Shown piece after piece: positions 22,463 through 34,699 of a stretch of 64,000 nt of DNA (positions within the stretch are counted from its first letter, which is position 1; each line of letters opens with the position of its first letter). The stretch comes from Lolium rigidum. Its lineage: Eukaryota; Streptophyta; Magnoliopsida; Poales; Poaceae. The stretch covers positions 274,680,330-274,744,329 of the forward strand of contig NC_061510.1 of the NCBI RefSeq assembly GCF_022539505.1, written 5' to 3'. The notes under the pieces are model-generated. The model searched no databases and was not told the origin of the DNA. It saw nothing but the letters and a program-made list of their open reading frames with translations. The translations under genes were made by a program, and so were the position numbers.

Positions 22463-25400
22463 TGTCAACACCCGGATTTTTAAGTCCAGATGCCTATTAT
22501 GTCGTACATCGCAATCCTAGGAAGAGTGTTGTTGCGAGACATAACAGTTGAATACCATAGAGTCATTATTTATTACAACACATAATGTCTTACATCCATA
22601 GATCACATGATCCAATATTACACAAATAGTTGATCTGAACGATCAACGAACACAGATAAGTAGCGGAAGCGTCGTAGTAGGTGGAACTATCTATCCACAG
22701 GCCAACGCTTGACGTTAGCAGCCTCCTAGTTCTGGTAGACGTCTTGTTGACCGTCATCCTCATAGGGTTGCTGCTCTTCATAGTCTGGCATTGGAATAGC
22801 CAGGGACACAGCCATGAGTACTTTAAGTACTCGCAAACTAACACTAATGTAAGTAATTATCAATTTTAAGGTTTTCTAAGCTCTAGATTTATTTGCAGAA
22901 AGCCAAGTTTAGTTCACAAACATTTAGTAAAGATGCTTGAATCACTAGACTAACTCAAGTGGGAACATTAGTGTCATTCCAACAACATCAGTTGTGTTTT
23001 TAAAATTCAAGTCACCATTCAAAGTTCACCATTCCTTTTTAAGACAAGATCTGACAACGGAACAGTATGGCCTTTCCAACCGTCCGTAACCGTGGACGCG
23101 GCTATTCGAATAGTTTTAACACTCTGCAGAGGTTGCACACTTGTGCCACAACATTTGATTACATCCGTCAGGAATAACCCTGAATAATCGTAACTCAGTA
23201 CGCGGATCATCAACCCTAACCTTTCACTTACACACCCTAGTATAGCCACCTCTCCCCATGAGCTTGGCCTCCCAGTGAAGACAAACCGTCAGCCTGGGAA
23301 ATGCACAGGGCTTGGGCCGAACAATTCACCTCATTCACGTCATTTCATATCAATTCACTTTCAACGGAGGCAGCCTCGGCATAACCCCTATGACGCTTGT
23401 TTAGAGGGAACCCATACTAAGATATATAAACTTCCAGTTAAGCCATACCCATATTCCGGTATTGTGGGGGTACTTGTATAATTGGAAAGGTATCGCATCC
23501 GAACCCAATCATCAGTTTTCACAAATTTTCACCAAGTCATTCAAGTCACTTTCACTTTCAAATTCCTTCAAAGTCATTTCATTTCACCTTATTCCCATCT
23601 AGAGTAGTCAATTTTATTTATTTAGCAATAGCATCTAGTCATGAGGGAGTGCTATCTAGCTTTGTTTTCTTATGCTAACATTGATACTCTTGTTCTAGTC
23701 TAGACCAAGTGAATCATGAATCAAAAGTAAACTTTGAAATACCATAAGTAAAATAATAGTAAAATAAAACATAGGATAGGATTCTTAAGCAGAAAGGAAT
23801 ATGTAATGGTGCTTTGCTCATGAAGAGCTTGGCCTTAGGTTGGCTTGCAAGAGTATTAGCTTGCCTTGAGCAGGGTAGTGATCAAAGTTCTCCTCCTCCT
23901 CTTGGTTGTAGTCTTCCTCCTCCGGGTATTCCTCGAGACTAGCGTCTATATACGAATACAAGGTATAGCGATCACCACACAAACTTAAGTGCTAAGCTAA
24001 ACACACCAAAATTGCACACAAGCCTATGCTAGCATCACATCTTATTAACATGGTGATTTACTTTATTTATGTTAAAGAAAAATAATTTCCTCTCATTATA
24101 ATTATTTATTATTATAGCTCTTTTAATGTTTTGGAGGAAATAATTTCCTCTCATTGAATCTTATTAATATTTAATGTCTTCAAATAATAATAAGGTATGA
24201 ATATTAGTTGACCAAGGTCAACACTTCATATCTATTATTTGAGAGTAGAATTAAATAAGGTGCTACACCTCATGCATTTTAATACTAGCATGATCATGAT
24301 TTAATGTCTCTAAGCAACCAAGCATGAGGCTTATTAGATCAAGGTCAGTATCTCTATTTGAATCACTTAGGATCACAATTTAAATGAGAGAATAGCTCTC
24401 CTATCATTTACTAAGTAACTTGGGGTGATTTAATTGCACTAGAAATGGCTACATAGCCATTATATTTCTCTAGCCCATGATACTACAAAACACTATGCTA
24501 TATTTTTACAGAAACAATTAGAGTACATCAAAAGTGATTTATGAGAGTTGGAATCAACTTAAAATCAGTTATAGATAATTTTTAATATTTATTTGAAGTT
24601 GGAAAAAGCTCAGCCTTGTTATTTTTATCATTTAGATTCTATAAATAATTTGCAAGTGAGGCTAGTGGCATTATTTAGATAATTTCATGAGCTTTCCGAA
24701 TATATAAAATTTGCTAAATTTGGTTTAGTAGATTTTAAACTATTCAAATTTGAAGTTGACATCAGTATTGGATTTTAGCTAAATGAATTAAATCAAGTTT
24801 GAATTTCTGGGCCGCGCGGGAAACCCAATGGGCCGAAACGAAAATTAACACGGAAACCCAGCCCAGGAACGCGGCCAGCGCGAGTGGGCTGCCTGACGAG
24901 AGGGGTCCACCAGTCAGTGCCTCTTAAACGCGCGAAGCGGTACGAGCTACGCGAGGCGTTGGATTAGATTGGAGATCTACGGCTCACAGGCATCGTCGTC
25001 TCCGACGAGAGGCCGTGGCTCCGGCGGCGAGCCTAGGGGGTCGGAGGGCGTACCGAGGTTCCCGCGGGGCAGTGCTAGGCGCGAGGCGACGTTGTCGACG
25101 GTGCTGAGGCTCCTGGTAGCAGTGGCGAGGCTCGGGGCAGCGTCAATCGTCGACGGTGAGCTGCGGGCTCCGGCGAGCTTCGGCTTCAAATTGGAGCTGC
25201 TCCGGCGATGATTTGAGGTGTGGTTTGGTCGAGGCGAACCAGTAAGGTGAGGCGATCGTGATGGTGTGAAGGAAATGGCCGCGGGATGTCTCTATTTATA
25301 GAGGGGAGGGAGTGTTGCAGGTGCCGAGAGAGGTCGTCGACGGCGTGGCTGCTCCGGCGTGCGAAAGGGCAAGAGGAGTACACCACTCGATTGGCGACGT

Positions 25401-26755
25401 CATGGCGAAGCTATGGGCGCTGCTGACGCATCCATGGGTCGATGGGATAGCTCAGGAGCTTGGTGATCATGCCACGGTACCCGCGGCATGGCTCCGACGA
25501 TGTCGACGGCGACAGGGCTTCCGACGGTGCTTGAGTGTGGCTAGCAGGTAGGGGTACTGGTGGCGATGCTCGACGCAGGGAATGGGCGATAGGCGTGGAT
25601 GAGGGTGACGGGGCATTGCCATGCTCTGGCGCGTCCAGTGCGCGCTCACCGCGTGCACTGGCATGCCATGGCATGCCCTGGGCAGGCATGGGCATGCTTG
25701 GTGCGGCCAATGCCGTGGCTTGGCGAGCTTCGGCCGTGCTGGGTCATGATCGTCGTGTACTTGGCTAGCTCCTAGACATGGTGAGAGAGAGAGGATCGAG
25801 CCAGAGAGAGAGAGGGCATGGTGGCCGGCATGATCTTGCCAGGGGTAGGTTTAGGGTTCCTCCACTCCTCCACTTGCTCAAACAAGGACTTGCAATGATG
25901 GAAGAGTACTCAGGGTGCAACGATCATCAAGATTCATCAAGGGTTCAACTTAAAATCTGTTGGATATTACAAGGTTTGATCGAATTTGATTTGTGCCTGC
26001 CAGGTGTTCAACATAATGGCCGCATGAGGAAAATATTCAAATTTTGAAATTCTTTTTGGTGAACTTCATTTATATATTCAAAGTGATGGAATGGTGGTGG
26101 TGGTGTTCATTTTGATGAAGTTTTGCAACATTTCAAATTGGGGGTCATCTACACTTTGTTTCAAAGTCACATCTTGTCAATTCTATTCTGGTCAACCTGG
26201 TCAAAGTCAGCAGAGGTGGTCAACAGAAAAGTTGTTCACTATGACTTGGTCTTGGATGAGGTGAAAAGAATTAGGGTTGTTTAGTTTAAGAATCTTCCAA
26301 ACCAGGGGTGTAAAGAGGGCAACATTTTATAAATGGGCAATTTGACCATTATCACATGTATGTTAGTTTTGCAAATTTCTTTGATTTGATTTTGGTTTCT
26401 TTGATGCATTTGTGTTTGTTTTTGATATACAAAGGTTTTACAAGCAATAGATCAATCTATGGTGACCTTTGTTGAAGATTTGAAAGATTGGCTTAATGGG
26501 TATGTGAGGGTTTATGCTATTTTTGCATTTCTTGTTTTCCTCTCAAATTGAGATGATAAGATCAGGGTTTAGGGTTTTAGTACCATGGATTAACACTAAT
26601 ACACTCATCATGGCAAAATGCACAAGAGAGAAGCACATTATGCATACACTATATGAGACATTATATGCATGATGAAAGTTTTTGTTTGTTGCAAATTTTG
26701 GGTATTTGAAAGATACTCTTCTCTTTATTTATTATTTAAAACTTGGGATGTTACA
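22463..26755 (-). repeat. 5' LTR of element G, 4.3 kb
   Basis: Minus strand TGTAACATCCC to GGGTGTTGACA. It aligns with the solo LTR 1699-6529, which is about 540 bp longer. The GC-rich core (about 24800-25870) sits between AT-rich arms. There is no second copy in the window apart from the solo LTR. Short frames in the core are compositional. Confidence 0.88.
25293..25300 (-). promoter_or_regulatory. TATA box of element G 5' LTR
   Basis: Minus strand TATAAATA in the context CTCTATAAATAGAGAC, conserved with 4534-4541 of the solo LTR. Downstream the leader is 2.8 kb of LTR before the primer site. Confidence 0.6.
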
Positions 26756-27476
26756 AACTCCCAAGCCAAAATTATTTCTAGATAAATTCTGGAATTTAAT
26801 ATCCCAACATGTGTCTGTTCTAATGATAATTCTATATCTTGAGATCCATAAACCCTAAAGAGACAAATCGAATTTTGTAGCAAGGTGCTCTGCAGTAACT
26901 TTACAATGAATTTTATTTGGTAGCATAACATTTGTATTCTTTGTTTGTTCCCAATGTACTAGATACCATTAGTGCACAAGTCCATACATTGTGGTAACTA
27001 CATGCTTGCTTATGTGCTGGTGAGTGCTGGATGATGAATGTTTAACTGTCCTTTTACTATCGAATCTTGTCAACCCATGTAAATGCTATAATGTGCTTCA
27101 CAAATGTTTGGTGAAACTGGGCGTATTTTAGCCAAATATTCAGGGAAGGCTAACATTTGCATACTAAGAGACATGGTTATGTATGTTTTCTTTGAAACGG
27201 TTATCATGTGTATGATACAATTATTAACTCCATCATATATATTTTAGTGCTACCTTAACCTTCTTAAGGGATGGTTTATTCGTCTAGAGGCCTCAATGCT
27301 ATGATATTGTACCTGAATAAGATGATCGAGGAGTATTGAAACAAAAATTATCCACTTTGGATTCTAGAGTAGGCCAATGCACAGTAATTTTGGGAATGTA
27401 AGATTCTTAGTCAGGTTTCAGTATGATTTGTAACCCAGCCAAGCGCCAGATAGGTGGCCTCCCTAATATTTCAGTA

Positions 27477-27637
27477 TGTGTTGACTGCTGGTTGATGGTG
27501 CTTACTGCCAATATAGTCCCATGAACAAAATCTAGAAATTCGTTTCCTGATGATGTTTGTAGAACCATCTGTTAATTGACGAATTGATATTGACTTCATT
27601 TTTGAAATCGTGTAAACACTATGAAATGCTTCAACTC
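27477..27637 (+). repeat. Direct duplication, copy 1
   Basis: TGTGTTGACTGCTGGT through ATGAAATGCTTCAACTC. It recurs at 28011-28172 in the same orientation, 534 bp away, with many substitutions and small indels, so the duplication is old. Confidence 0.8.
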
Positions 27638-28010
27638 CACACATGTCCTTGTCCCTGCTGATTTGCATTGGACTTTGGACCATCAACATCTGATGCACTG
27701 TTGAGTCAGGTGGTTGGTGCTTCATTACCAACCTTGCTGTTCTTGCTCTGCTGCATCATATATAAGTGTAATCTCCATGAACTTCATGAAGTTTGTGCTC
27801 ACAAGTATTCTTTTGTAGATATATGCATGCAAACTATTTGGCCAGATTTTTGTTAGTAGAAGTACTGATCATGAATCTACAAGTGTTATTTGGTCGCATG
27901 TTATTTGGATACTCTGTTCTCGGATGAAAAATCTAGCACATCCCGATGAAAAGCACAAGTACTGCATATTCTATAAACCAAGGGCCTCAGGTTGTTGACC
28001 CTGTTGATGA

Positions 28011-28172
28011 TGTGTTGACTGCTGGTAGATGTCGATTTACGGCCAATATAATCGCATGAACAAAATCTAGAAATCCGTTTCCTGATGGTGCTTCTAGAAC
28101 CATATTTTTAAGATGAATCGATATTGACTTCATTTATGAAATTGTGTAAACACTATGAAATGCTTCAACTCT
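28011..28172 (+). repeat. Direct duplication, copy 2
   Basis: Partner of 27477-27637. The shared core AACAAAATCTAGAAAT and the block ending AAACACTATGAAATGCTTC are exact. Confidence 0.8.
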
Positions 28173-28992
28173 GCAAATGCTCACTGAAATATTATGACAG
28201 TTTTTTGGAAACCTGCAAACCTGTACCAATTCTTCATAGGTAATTTTTGGAAAGTAAGATTAGTAAAATATGTAACCCAGCCACGGGGCCAGATCGATGA
28301 CATGTCTGCTACGCCTTTGCCTTCTAGTTATCCATGGTTATGTTTACATGACAGTGAACTAGTGTACATCCCTACTCTGTGGCAGCATTAACCTAAGGCC
28401 CTTTTGGCGCCTGCCCTAGCCCAAAGCTTGGCTTCCTCTTTGATGCGCAAGGTCAGCATGTTTATTGATGGCTGAGCACCTTCAAACACAGTCATTGCGC
28501 ATTTTTCAGATCATCCAAGGCTTTAGAAGGGTTCCCGAGGCGAGGCCTTTATGCAGGGGGGCTGTTCTCGGTCTGCCCGCAAGTCTTCTTTCGTGGACAT
28601 ATGCAAACTACTTGTCCTAATTCATGGTAGCAGAATTAATTTTGTAATTTTTTACCAAAATGGTTTGATTTGTTTTCTTTTTCAGAAATGAGTATTGTGT
28701 GATGGAGAACGAACTTTGTGGGATTTGCAATTTCCACTGATCATCTTCCTTTTTCGCATCAACAGTGCCTGTATGCAATGTTTTTTTTTTGCGAAAATTC
28801 CACCGATCTATTAATAATCATCAACAGTAGTACAACAAGAAACTGTTGTGACGTGGTAGTCAAAACTTGCAGCGGTTAATGAAAACACTGAATAAACTCC
28901 AGGCATATCATATATAGAACCACGCTCACACCAATTGAAATGCTACTAGATGCCTGATAGAGATTGTACAATTGAGAGACGCTTCTTCGTGC

Positions 28993-29584
28993 ATGTACAA
29001 TAGTGATATCTTAGCAATGCCACGTAGGATAAATATTGATGTGGGATAAATGTTGATGTGGAGGAAAGAGAAAGTGAAAAAAAGACTTTGCCTTCTCTTA
29101 GCTAAGAGATGATCTGTCTCACGAGAGTGAATAGATAGAACATGGGTGCATGTGAACCCACTTTTTGAAAAGTTCCGTTTGTGATGTCAAAACATGTTTT
29201 AAAAATCGAAACACAAAATGATTTCTCAGATGATCTTAAATATGTGCCCTGGACATCAGTTTTGTGACGAAAAAATCTTTTATTTTGCCTCGGCAAAAAA
29301 GTGAAATTTTGCAGGGCTATATAGTAGTATATATGTGACGTATTTTTGTCTTTTTTACATTCTGAAATAAAAAAGTGGTTTCTCCGCGAAAACTTTCTAC
29401 GCACACATGAAACATGCGTACGTACCCGGTTATTTTTATTTCAGAATTTTTTAACATTTGGAAAATGCATTTCCAACCTGGATTCACATGCACCCAGGTT
29501 CAAACCGGACTTTTCCTCTGTCTCACCACATATTTAGGATAGCTAGATACTAAAGATAAGACTAAAAAATAACCCATTGTACAT
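28993..29584. mobile_element. MITE-like inverted-repeat element, interrupted
   Basis: Left end ATGTACAATAGTGATAT and right end (reversed) ATGTACAATGGGTTATT form imperfect terminal inverted repeats. No coding capacity. It is interrupted by the element at 29139-29500. No clear target duplication, so the superfamily is open. Confidence 0.5.
29139..29500. mobile_element. Second MITE-like element nested in the first
   Basis: Left AACATGGGTGCATGTGAACCC and right (reversed) AACCTGGGTGCATGTGAATCC: 21-bp terminal inverted repeats with two mismatches around 320 bp of AT-rich non-coding DNA. Target duplication not evident. Confidence 0.55.
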
Positions 29585-29879
29585 CATGTTTTCCTGTCAT
29601 ATATAGATTACATGGCACAGTTAAAATAGGACGGTCTTATCAACCATTGCACAGCCCTTACTTGGCGGGACATTTCAGCATGGCAACTGTTGGAATTGCC
29701 TCTGAAATTGGGCTAAAAAAATCACGACTCATTAATTGCTTGTCCAAGTGATTGAGTTGTGCTAGTAGGAATATCTATGATTTTCGTTTTATAAAAGACA
29801 AAGTGCTCAATATGTATACCAAAAAGAACTATGGAGTATTTTATTCTCATACCCTACCAAGAAATGCTTTAAATGTCAA
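29585..29879. other. Segment sharing sequence with the F-box pseudogene 3' flank
   Basis: About 60 bp at 29736-29795 resembles 59727-59785, including an exact block beginning CTTGTCCAAGTGATTGAG. No ORF. It may mark the 3' flank of a lost F-box copy. Confidence 0.4.
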
Positions 29880-30640
29880 CTTATACCACAAGTCTTAGTA
29901 CAAAAAATTCAGAAGCCTGATAACAAGGCAGATAATGTCAATAAAAAAAAAAGGGTTTAGGCGTCATCAGGAAGACTGATTCAGCAAACAGCTCCCCAGC
30001 CTTTTGCACTATATACTGAATTGGTTGCTCAAGGTACAGAATATCGTGTTTGTATTTTCTAGATTTGTCCACCAATCAAGGGATGGCAAAAGGTAAACAT
30101 GACAAACTAGTAAGCTATCACTAGACTGCTGTAAACGGTTCAATGTGGTTAACCTTGTACCGAAGCTAGCTAAGATGTACTAACCCGCAGAGCACAATGC
30201 TACCTATGATTATTTAGATGGTTTTCTTTGGGAGCTTCTCATGAGTATCTCTTGGAGTCTCTTTCGTTGTACTAACTGATGCATAGAGACTGCCTTTAGC
30301 CTCCAAGGGTGGGATGTATTCCTAACACCTTTAATTCCTAAATAAATTTAGCCTGTAGAAAAAGAAAGATCCACTAGGTTCTAGCTAGATGTGTTGCTCA
30401 CACGTAGAGAGGGATGAATAGAGGAAGTGAGATCCATGAGCGAAGATATATGATGTGCAATTGTTGTTGGTGGCAGCGACATTTATCCAAACTCATGTGA
30501 AACACACATGTGACATTAGGGTAAAAGATAGTCCCGTAATGTGATTTTCTGCCTTCAATGAGAGGTAGAACTTTGGAGACTGCATGTACATGCTGCACAT
30601 GACGTCCTCCAAGCACAAAAAAAGTTGCAGGCCCACCCGT
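29880..30640 (+). repeat. Segmental duplication, copy 1
   Basis: Homologous in direct orientation to 32805-33690: shared blocks include TTGGTTGCTCAAGG, GATTTGTCCACCAATCAAG, GACATTAGGGTA and AAAAAGTTGCAGGCCCAC. Indels, including about 50 bp extra in copy 2, separate the copies. No coding frame is conserved between them. Confidence 0.75.
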
Positions 30641-31639
30641 TCACTGATGTTTTTTTTTTGAAACAAGCCAAAAGATTTTCCATTTTCTCTACTACTATAC
30701 TGTGGAAGTTTTGAATTTAGATTTGCAAGGCTCTTCACAGTTTCCCGCCAAAACACCTCTGAACCTATTGTAGCTGTTGATTTGCAATACAAAAAGATCA
30801 TGTGCCGTCCATCAAGTATCGCCACAAATAATCCAACGGCCATGCTGTGCTGGATTTGCATCTCCCTGGTGCACCCAAATCAGTCCAGCTCGAGTCGTAC
30901 GTCACGCGAACCTCCTAGAAGCTAGCGGAAATTTCTAGAGAAGTGCGGTTGTTGCAGACATGCAGACCGGTTGCTCTGCCCATGATTGTTTTTTATTAGA
31001 GCAGAACAAAGGAGTTGTCGTGCACATGAATCTTTTATGGGAAATCTGCCACGACCAACTAACCACGAGTTACCCAACCTGATTTTTTTTGTTGTAACTG
31101 CATTGTATTGAAGAACTTATAATAAAGAAATCTGAAAGAGATGACTCACAGCTCTCCGGTTCTTTGATGATGGCTTCATCAGACCATTAAAAAAATTCTC
31201 TTATTTTGTGTGGAATTTACATATTTATAAGTGCTGAGCAAACAAGAAATATACCATAAATGATAACCTTTAAGACATGAAATGGTTGCATCTGACGTGG
31301 TTATATTTAAAATAATTAATATGTTTTAATATTTGTAATTTTCTGAATTGTTTAACTGATCACTTATCTCTTATTTAGAACTTACTTAAAATAATACATT
31401 CAATTCAATAGAAAAGTTAGTACACGCTGAAAACAGATCCCAAATACTTTTCAACATATCTTGTTATACATCATATCAAACTGACTGTAATGATAAAAAA
31501 ATATGATGATCTCGGTTTATCATTTTTCGAAGCACCACATGTCTTTATTCATTACTTTTTTTTCTTTAAGTTGTGCTATTCTATTTTCGTTCTGCAAAAG
31601 TGCAAAGCATGCGCTATTTACTAGTCATTGATAAAGAAG
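30641..31639. other. AT-rich non-coding stretch
   Basis: A T9 tract begins it. A minus-strand frame from ATG 30861 to 30493 (122 codons) overlaps the duplication but is not preserved in the second copy and has no recognisable domain. Nothing else stands out. Confidence 0.4.
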
Positions 31640-32225
31640 AAGACACTTTGTCCAGTTAATTATCGTAAAACCGGACGAAAACCGGTACAACAATAGCCGG
31701 CTGAACTAGCACATAACAACGATGCGACACACACCGTCGGGAGGAAACACATCACTGGGCAGCACACAAGCGTCATCGTCGTGGCCCCTCCTTGAGCTAT
31801 AGAACCCGACTTCGCTATCGACTTCCACGGGAGGCATGAGCATGAAGCCTTAAGAACCACCAAACAACCGGCCACACACGCCGACGATAGAGTAGCCTCC
31901 GATCGAGAAGAGCTCCGAAGGAGAACTATGCAAAGCTAGCTCCACGAAGGATCACCCACCCGGACTATCTGTCGCTTGTCATCGTTGCCGTAGGGGCTTC
32001 AACACCGCACAGACCTCATCGCTGCACTGACCTCTCCACTGCAGCTTCGGGCACAAGACCATGTTGGCATTATCTTCACTCATCGTCGGGTCCGTAGGTG
32101 TTGTGTGAAGGCTTCAGGTTTTTGATTATGGTCTTTGTCCATCCTTTGTTAAATAAAATAATAAATTAAACCATGTGCATCTTTTCGATGCATAGGCTAG
32201 GGGTCTCATCCTCTATTTCAAAAAT
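31640..32225 (+). other. Possible LINE-type 3' end or old retroelement fragment
   Basis: A moderately GC-rich block full of stops is followed by TTTGTTAAATAAAATAATAAA and a short tail region (CATCTTTTCGATGCATAGGC...CTCTATTTCAAAAATAAA), the style of grass LINE 3' ends. No endonuclease or RT motif could be read. Weak call. Confidence 0.25.
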
Positions 32226-32804
32226 AAACATGCTTTCGATACCACCATCACATGGTAAACGAGAACGGTAATAACTGCAACAAATAGTACAATGGAGAAA
32301 AGAAATCCATACATTAGCCGCTGCAAATATAACAATTGTTATTGCACATGGTAAGATTTCTTGTTCCGATAAGAAAGACTAAAAACACGTGAACTTACCT
32401 ATGGCAGAAGAATGAATGACCAACATAAAAATTAGGTTGTGTCATGACCTGGGTCCTTCATAGATACTGACCTTTTTTTCTAGAGAAAATAAACAAATAA
32501 ACACAAATTCGTTAGTTATTCTGATGAATGCATACTACTTAAGAATTTTAAAGGTCAAAATATTATTTTAGATAGAAACTAAACTACGGAATAACATAAA
32601 AGGAACATCAAGTTATGGTTGCTTCATCGTCTTCTTGGCGTCTTCAATGACGCCTTCAACGTCTTCTTGATGTCTTCAACTATGCCACTGCGTCTTCAAC
32701 GATGCCACCGCCTAGTGCTAGTCCATTGCATTCTTGAGGAATCCAAGTTATGTTTGCTTGCGGGTGCCAAAACACTTAGGACACGTTTGTACCACAAAAA
32801 TATC
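32226..32804. other. Non-coding region with a short CTTCAA minisatellite
   Basis: AT-rich. At 32627-32712 the phrase (G)CGTCTTCAA(C/T)GATGCCAC repeats four to five times imperfectly. No gene seen. Confidence 0.5.
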
Positions 32805-33690
32805 AACTTGTACGACAAAAATTCCATAAGCATGATGACAAGGCAGACAATGTTAATCAATAAAAAGCTTCAGGTGTCATCATGTGACCAAAGTTGTACA
32901 TCAGGAAGACTTATCCAGCAAGCAGCCCGAAGCCTTTAGCACTCTGCAAATCAAAAGCAACCTAATTGGTTGCTCAAGGTTCAGAAAATCGTGTTTGTAT
33001 TTTTCTAGATTTGTCCACCAATCAAGAGATGACAAAAAGTAAACATGAAAAACTAATTAGCTATCACTAGACTCTGAACGCTTGGCGTAAATGGTTCAAT
33101 GTGGTTAACCTTGTGACGGAGCTAGCTAAAGGTGGACTAACCCGTAGAACAACACTGCAATTTCGGAGCACAATGCTAACTATGATTACTTTCTTATTTT
33201 CTTTGGGAGCTTCTCATGAGCATCTTGTAGTCTCTTTTGTCGTACTAACTGATGCATATAGACTGCCTTAAGCAATGTGTAATGCTGCTTCCTGTACTGT
33301 TTATCCTTCAAGGGTGGGAAGTATTCCTAACACCTTTCATTCCTAAATAAATTTAGCCTGTAGAAAAAGAAAGATCAACTGGTTTCTAGCTAGATGTGTT
33401 GCTCGCACGTAGAGAGGGATGAAATAGTAGATGAAGTGATATCCACGAGTGAAGATGTATGATGTGCAATTGTTGTTGTTGGCGCTGGCATTGGTCCAAA
33501 CTCATGCGCATATATAGTAAAACACACATGTGACATTAGGGTAGAGATAGTCCCGCGATGTCAACACTACATGACCCTACCTACTATGAATAAACAAGCC
33601 TCTCATACCCGCAATGTGATATACTGACTTTAATGAGATGTAAAACTTTGGAGACATTTACATGCTGCACAAAAAAGTTGCAGGCCCACT
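32805..33690 (+). repeat. Segmental duplication, copy 2
   Basis: Partner of 29880-30640, about 3 kb downstream in the same orientation. Longer through several insertions, including a stretch around 33560-33610 (CTACATGACCCTACCTACTA). Confidence 0.75.
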
Positions 33691-34699
33691 CGTAAAAATT
33701 TTCTAATGGAAATTAAGCACATGAGTGAGTAATAGGCATGCTACAAATGGTTTTTTCTTCTTCACATAAAGTTACACACCATCTATGCAATTTTGCTAGA
33801 CCGAACTATTGAAAAACTGTGACAGGCTTAAGAAAAATTCCAGAAGATCCTAAAACGAACCTTTAAAATGGACTTAGAATATCTTCTAAACCCAATTTAA
33901 AGGATATAGGGTCTTGTGCCTTTTCAGATCCCCTAAACTGCATGATCCACTACTCACTCCCTTTTCCCTCTATTTTGAAGGCGCGACGATCACATGACAT
34001 GGACGTAGCCACACAAGTTTGATCTCACACTCATGAGGTCTAATCCCATATGCTTGTCTATGAGCGTCATCATGGATCCATGAATCCACATACTGCATCA
34101 TAGCCTCAACGGTGAACTTCACCGTCCGCAACCCGGGCATGACAACCGCTAGAGTGGACACGGCGACAACCACAACACCATAGACACCACAAAGCGACAA
34201 TGGTTGTCGTGGTGTGGACAAGTCTGCAACTCGATGATTCAATTCTCTCATTTCTTGGAAAAATCCCACTCAATTTCTGTCTCTCACAGTCTCTTCCTGC
34301 CGCATCTCTCCCGATTCCTGTTTCTTGTCCTCCATGGTTCTACCGATTACTAGCGCGATTTCGTCAGTCACCTCGGCTCACCCCCAACCGCATTTGTGTT
34401 GTACGGGTATAGCCACCGAACGCAACCCCGCAATAAACCCTAGCTGCGCACAAGGTGACCGGTGTGCCCGTACAGTGGCCGCCGGTGTCGCTAGTTGGGC
34501 TTTCCATGTGCGTCCCCGGCCTCCTGTGCCTCTTCATGGACTCCCGAATCGCGGTATCGCCTCCGCGCCTGCCTCGGCTCTCCTCCTGTATGGCTTCCAT
34601 GCACGCGCTGTCGGCCCGTGGCCCCCGCCTCCGCACAAGGTCGCCCGCTTAGGCTGTTGGCCTTGATCTAAAGCCCACTTCAGGTTCCACCTCTATTCC
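33691..34699. other. Original upstream region of the F-box gene
   Basis: AT-rich to about 33960, then increasingly GC-rich to the ATTCC at 34695-34699, where element E begins. Before E inserted, this sequence ran directly into 58082 and the F-box ATG at 58109, so it should contain that gene's promoter and 5'UTR. I see no clear TATA box placed for that start. Confidence 0.5.
34334..34666 (+). CDS. GC-rich 110-codon ORF, hypothetical and doubtful
   Basis: ATG at 34334 in a CCATGG context, open to TGA at 34666 (MVLPITSAISSVTSAHPQPH...). Proline-, alanine- and arginine-rich with no recognisable domain. GC-rich sequence is open in other frames here too, and the segment lies in what was the F-box gene's upstream region. 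It may be a chance frame or an upstream exon. Confidence 0.15.
   Translation: MVLPITSAISSVTSAHPQPHLCCTGIATERNPAINPSCAQGDRCARTVAAGVASWAFHVRPRPPVPLHGLPNRGIASAPASALLLYGFHARAVGPWPPPPHKVARLGCWP

Larger units (their letters stand above)
7128..26755 (-). mobile_element. Element G: Tekay/Del-type Gypsy retrotransposon, host of A and B
   Basis: On the minus strand the order is 5' LTR 22463-26755, initiator-Met type primer site, extra ORF 22256-21432, gag 21220-20162, [element A], gag continued 7305-7128, [element B], then off the window. The gag type, primer site and LTR above 4 kb fit the Tekay (Del) chromovirus lineage. Pol and the chromodomain integrase that would prove it are not in view. The duplication partner of AACTC (26756-26760) is off the window. 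Confidence 0.8.
26756..28992. other. Low-copy AT-rich region with F-box-like traces
   Basis: No coding frame I can support. Two short stretches, near 27430-27460 and 28268-28310 (plus), read GTAACCCAGCCA..G.GCCAGAT, like the MYNPTTRQIGH segment of the F-box pseudogene at about 59120. They may be remnants of related genes. A direct duplication (27477-27637, 28011-28172) lies between them. A T10 tract sits near 28780. Confidence 0.35.

Noticed and set aside
30493..30861. 122-codon minus-strand ORF
   Set aside because: Overlaps the segmental duplication but is not preserved in the second copy, and shows no domain.
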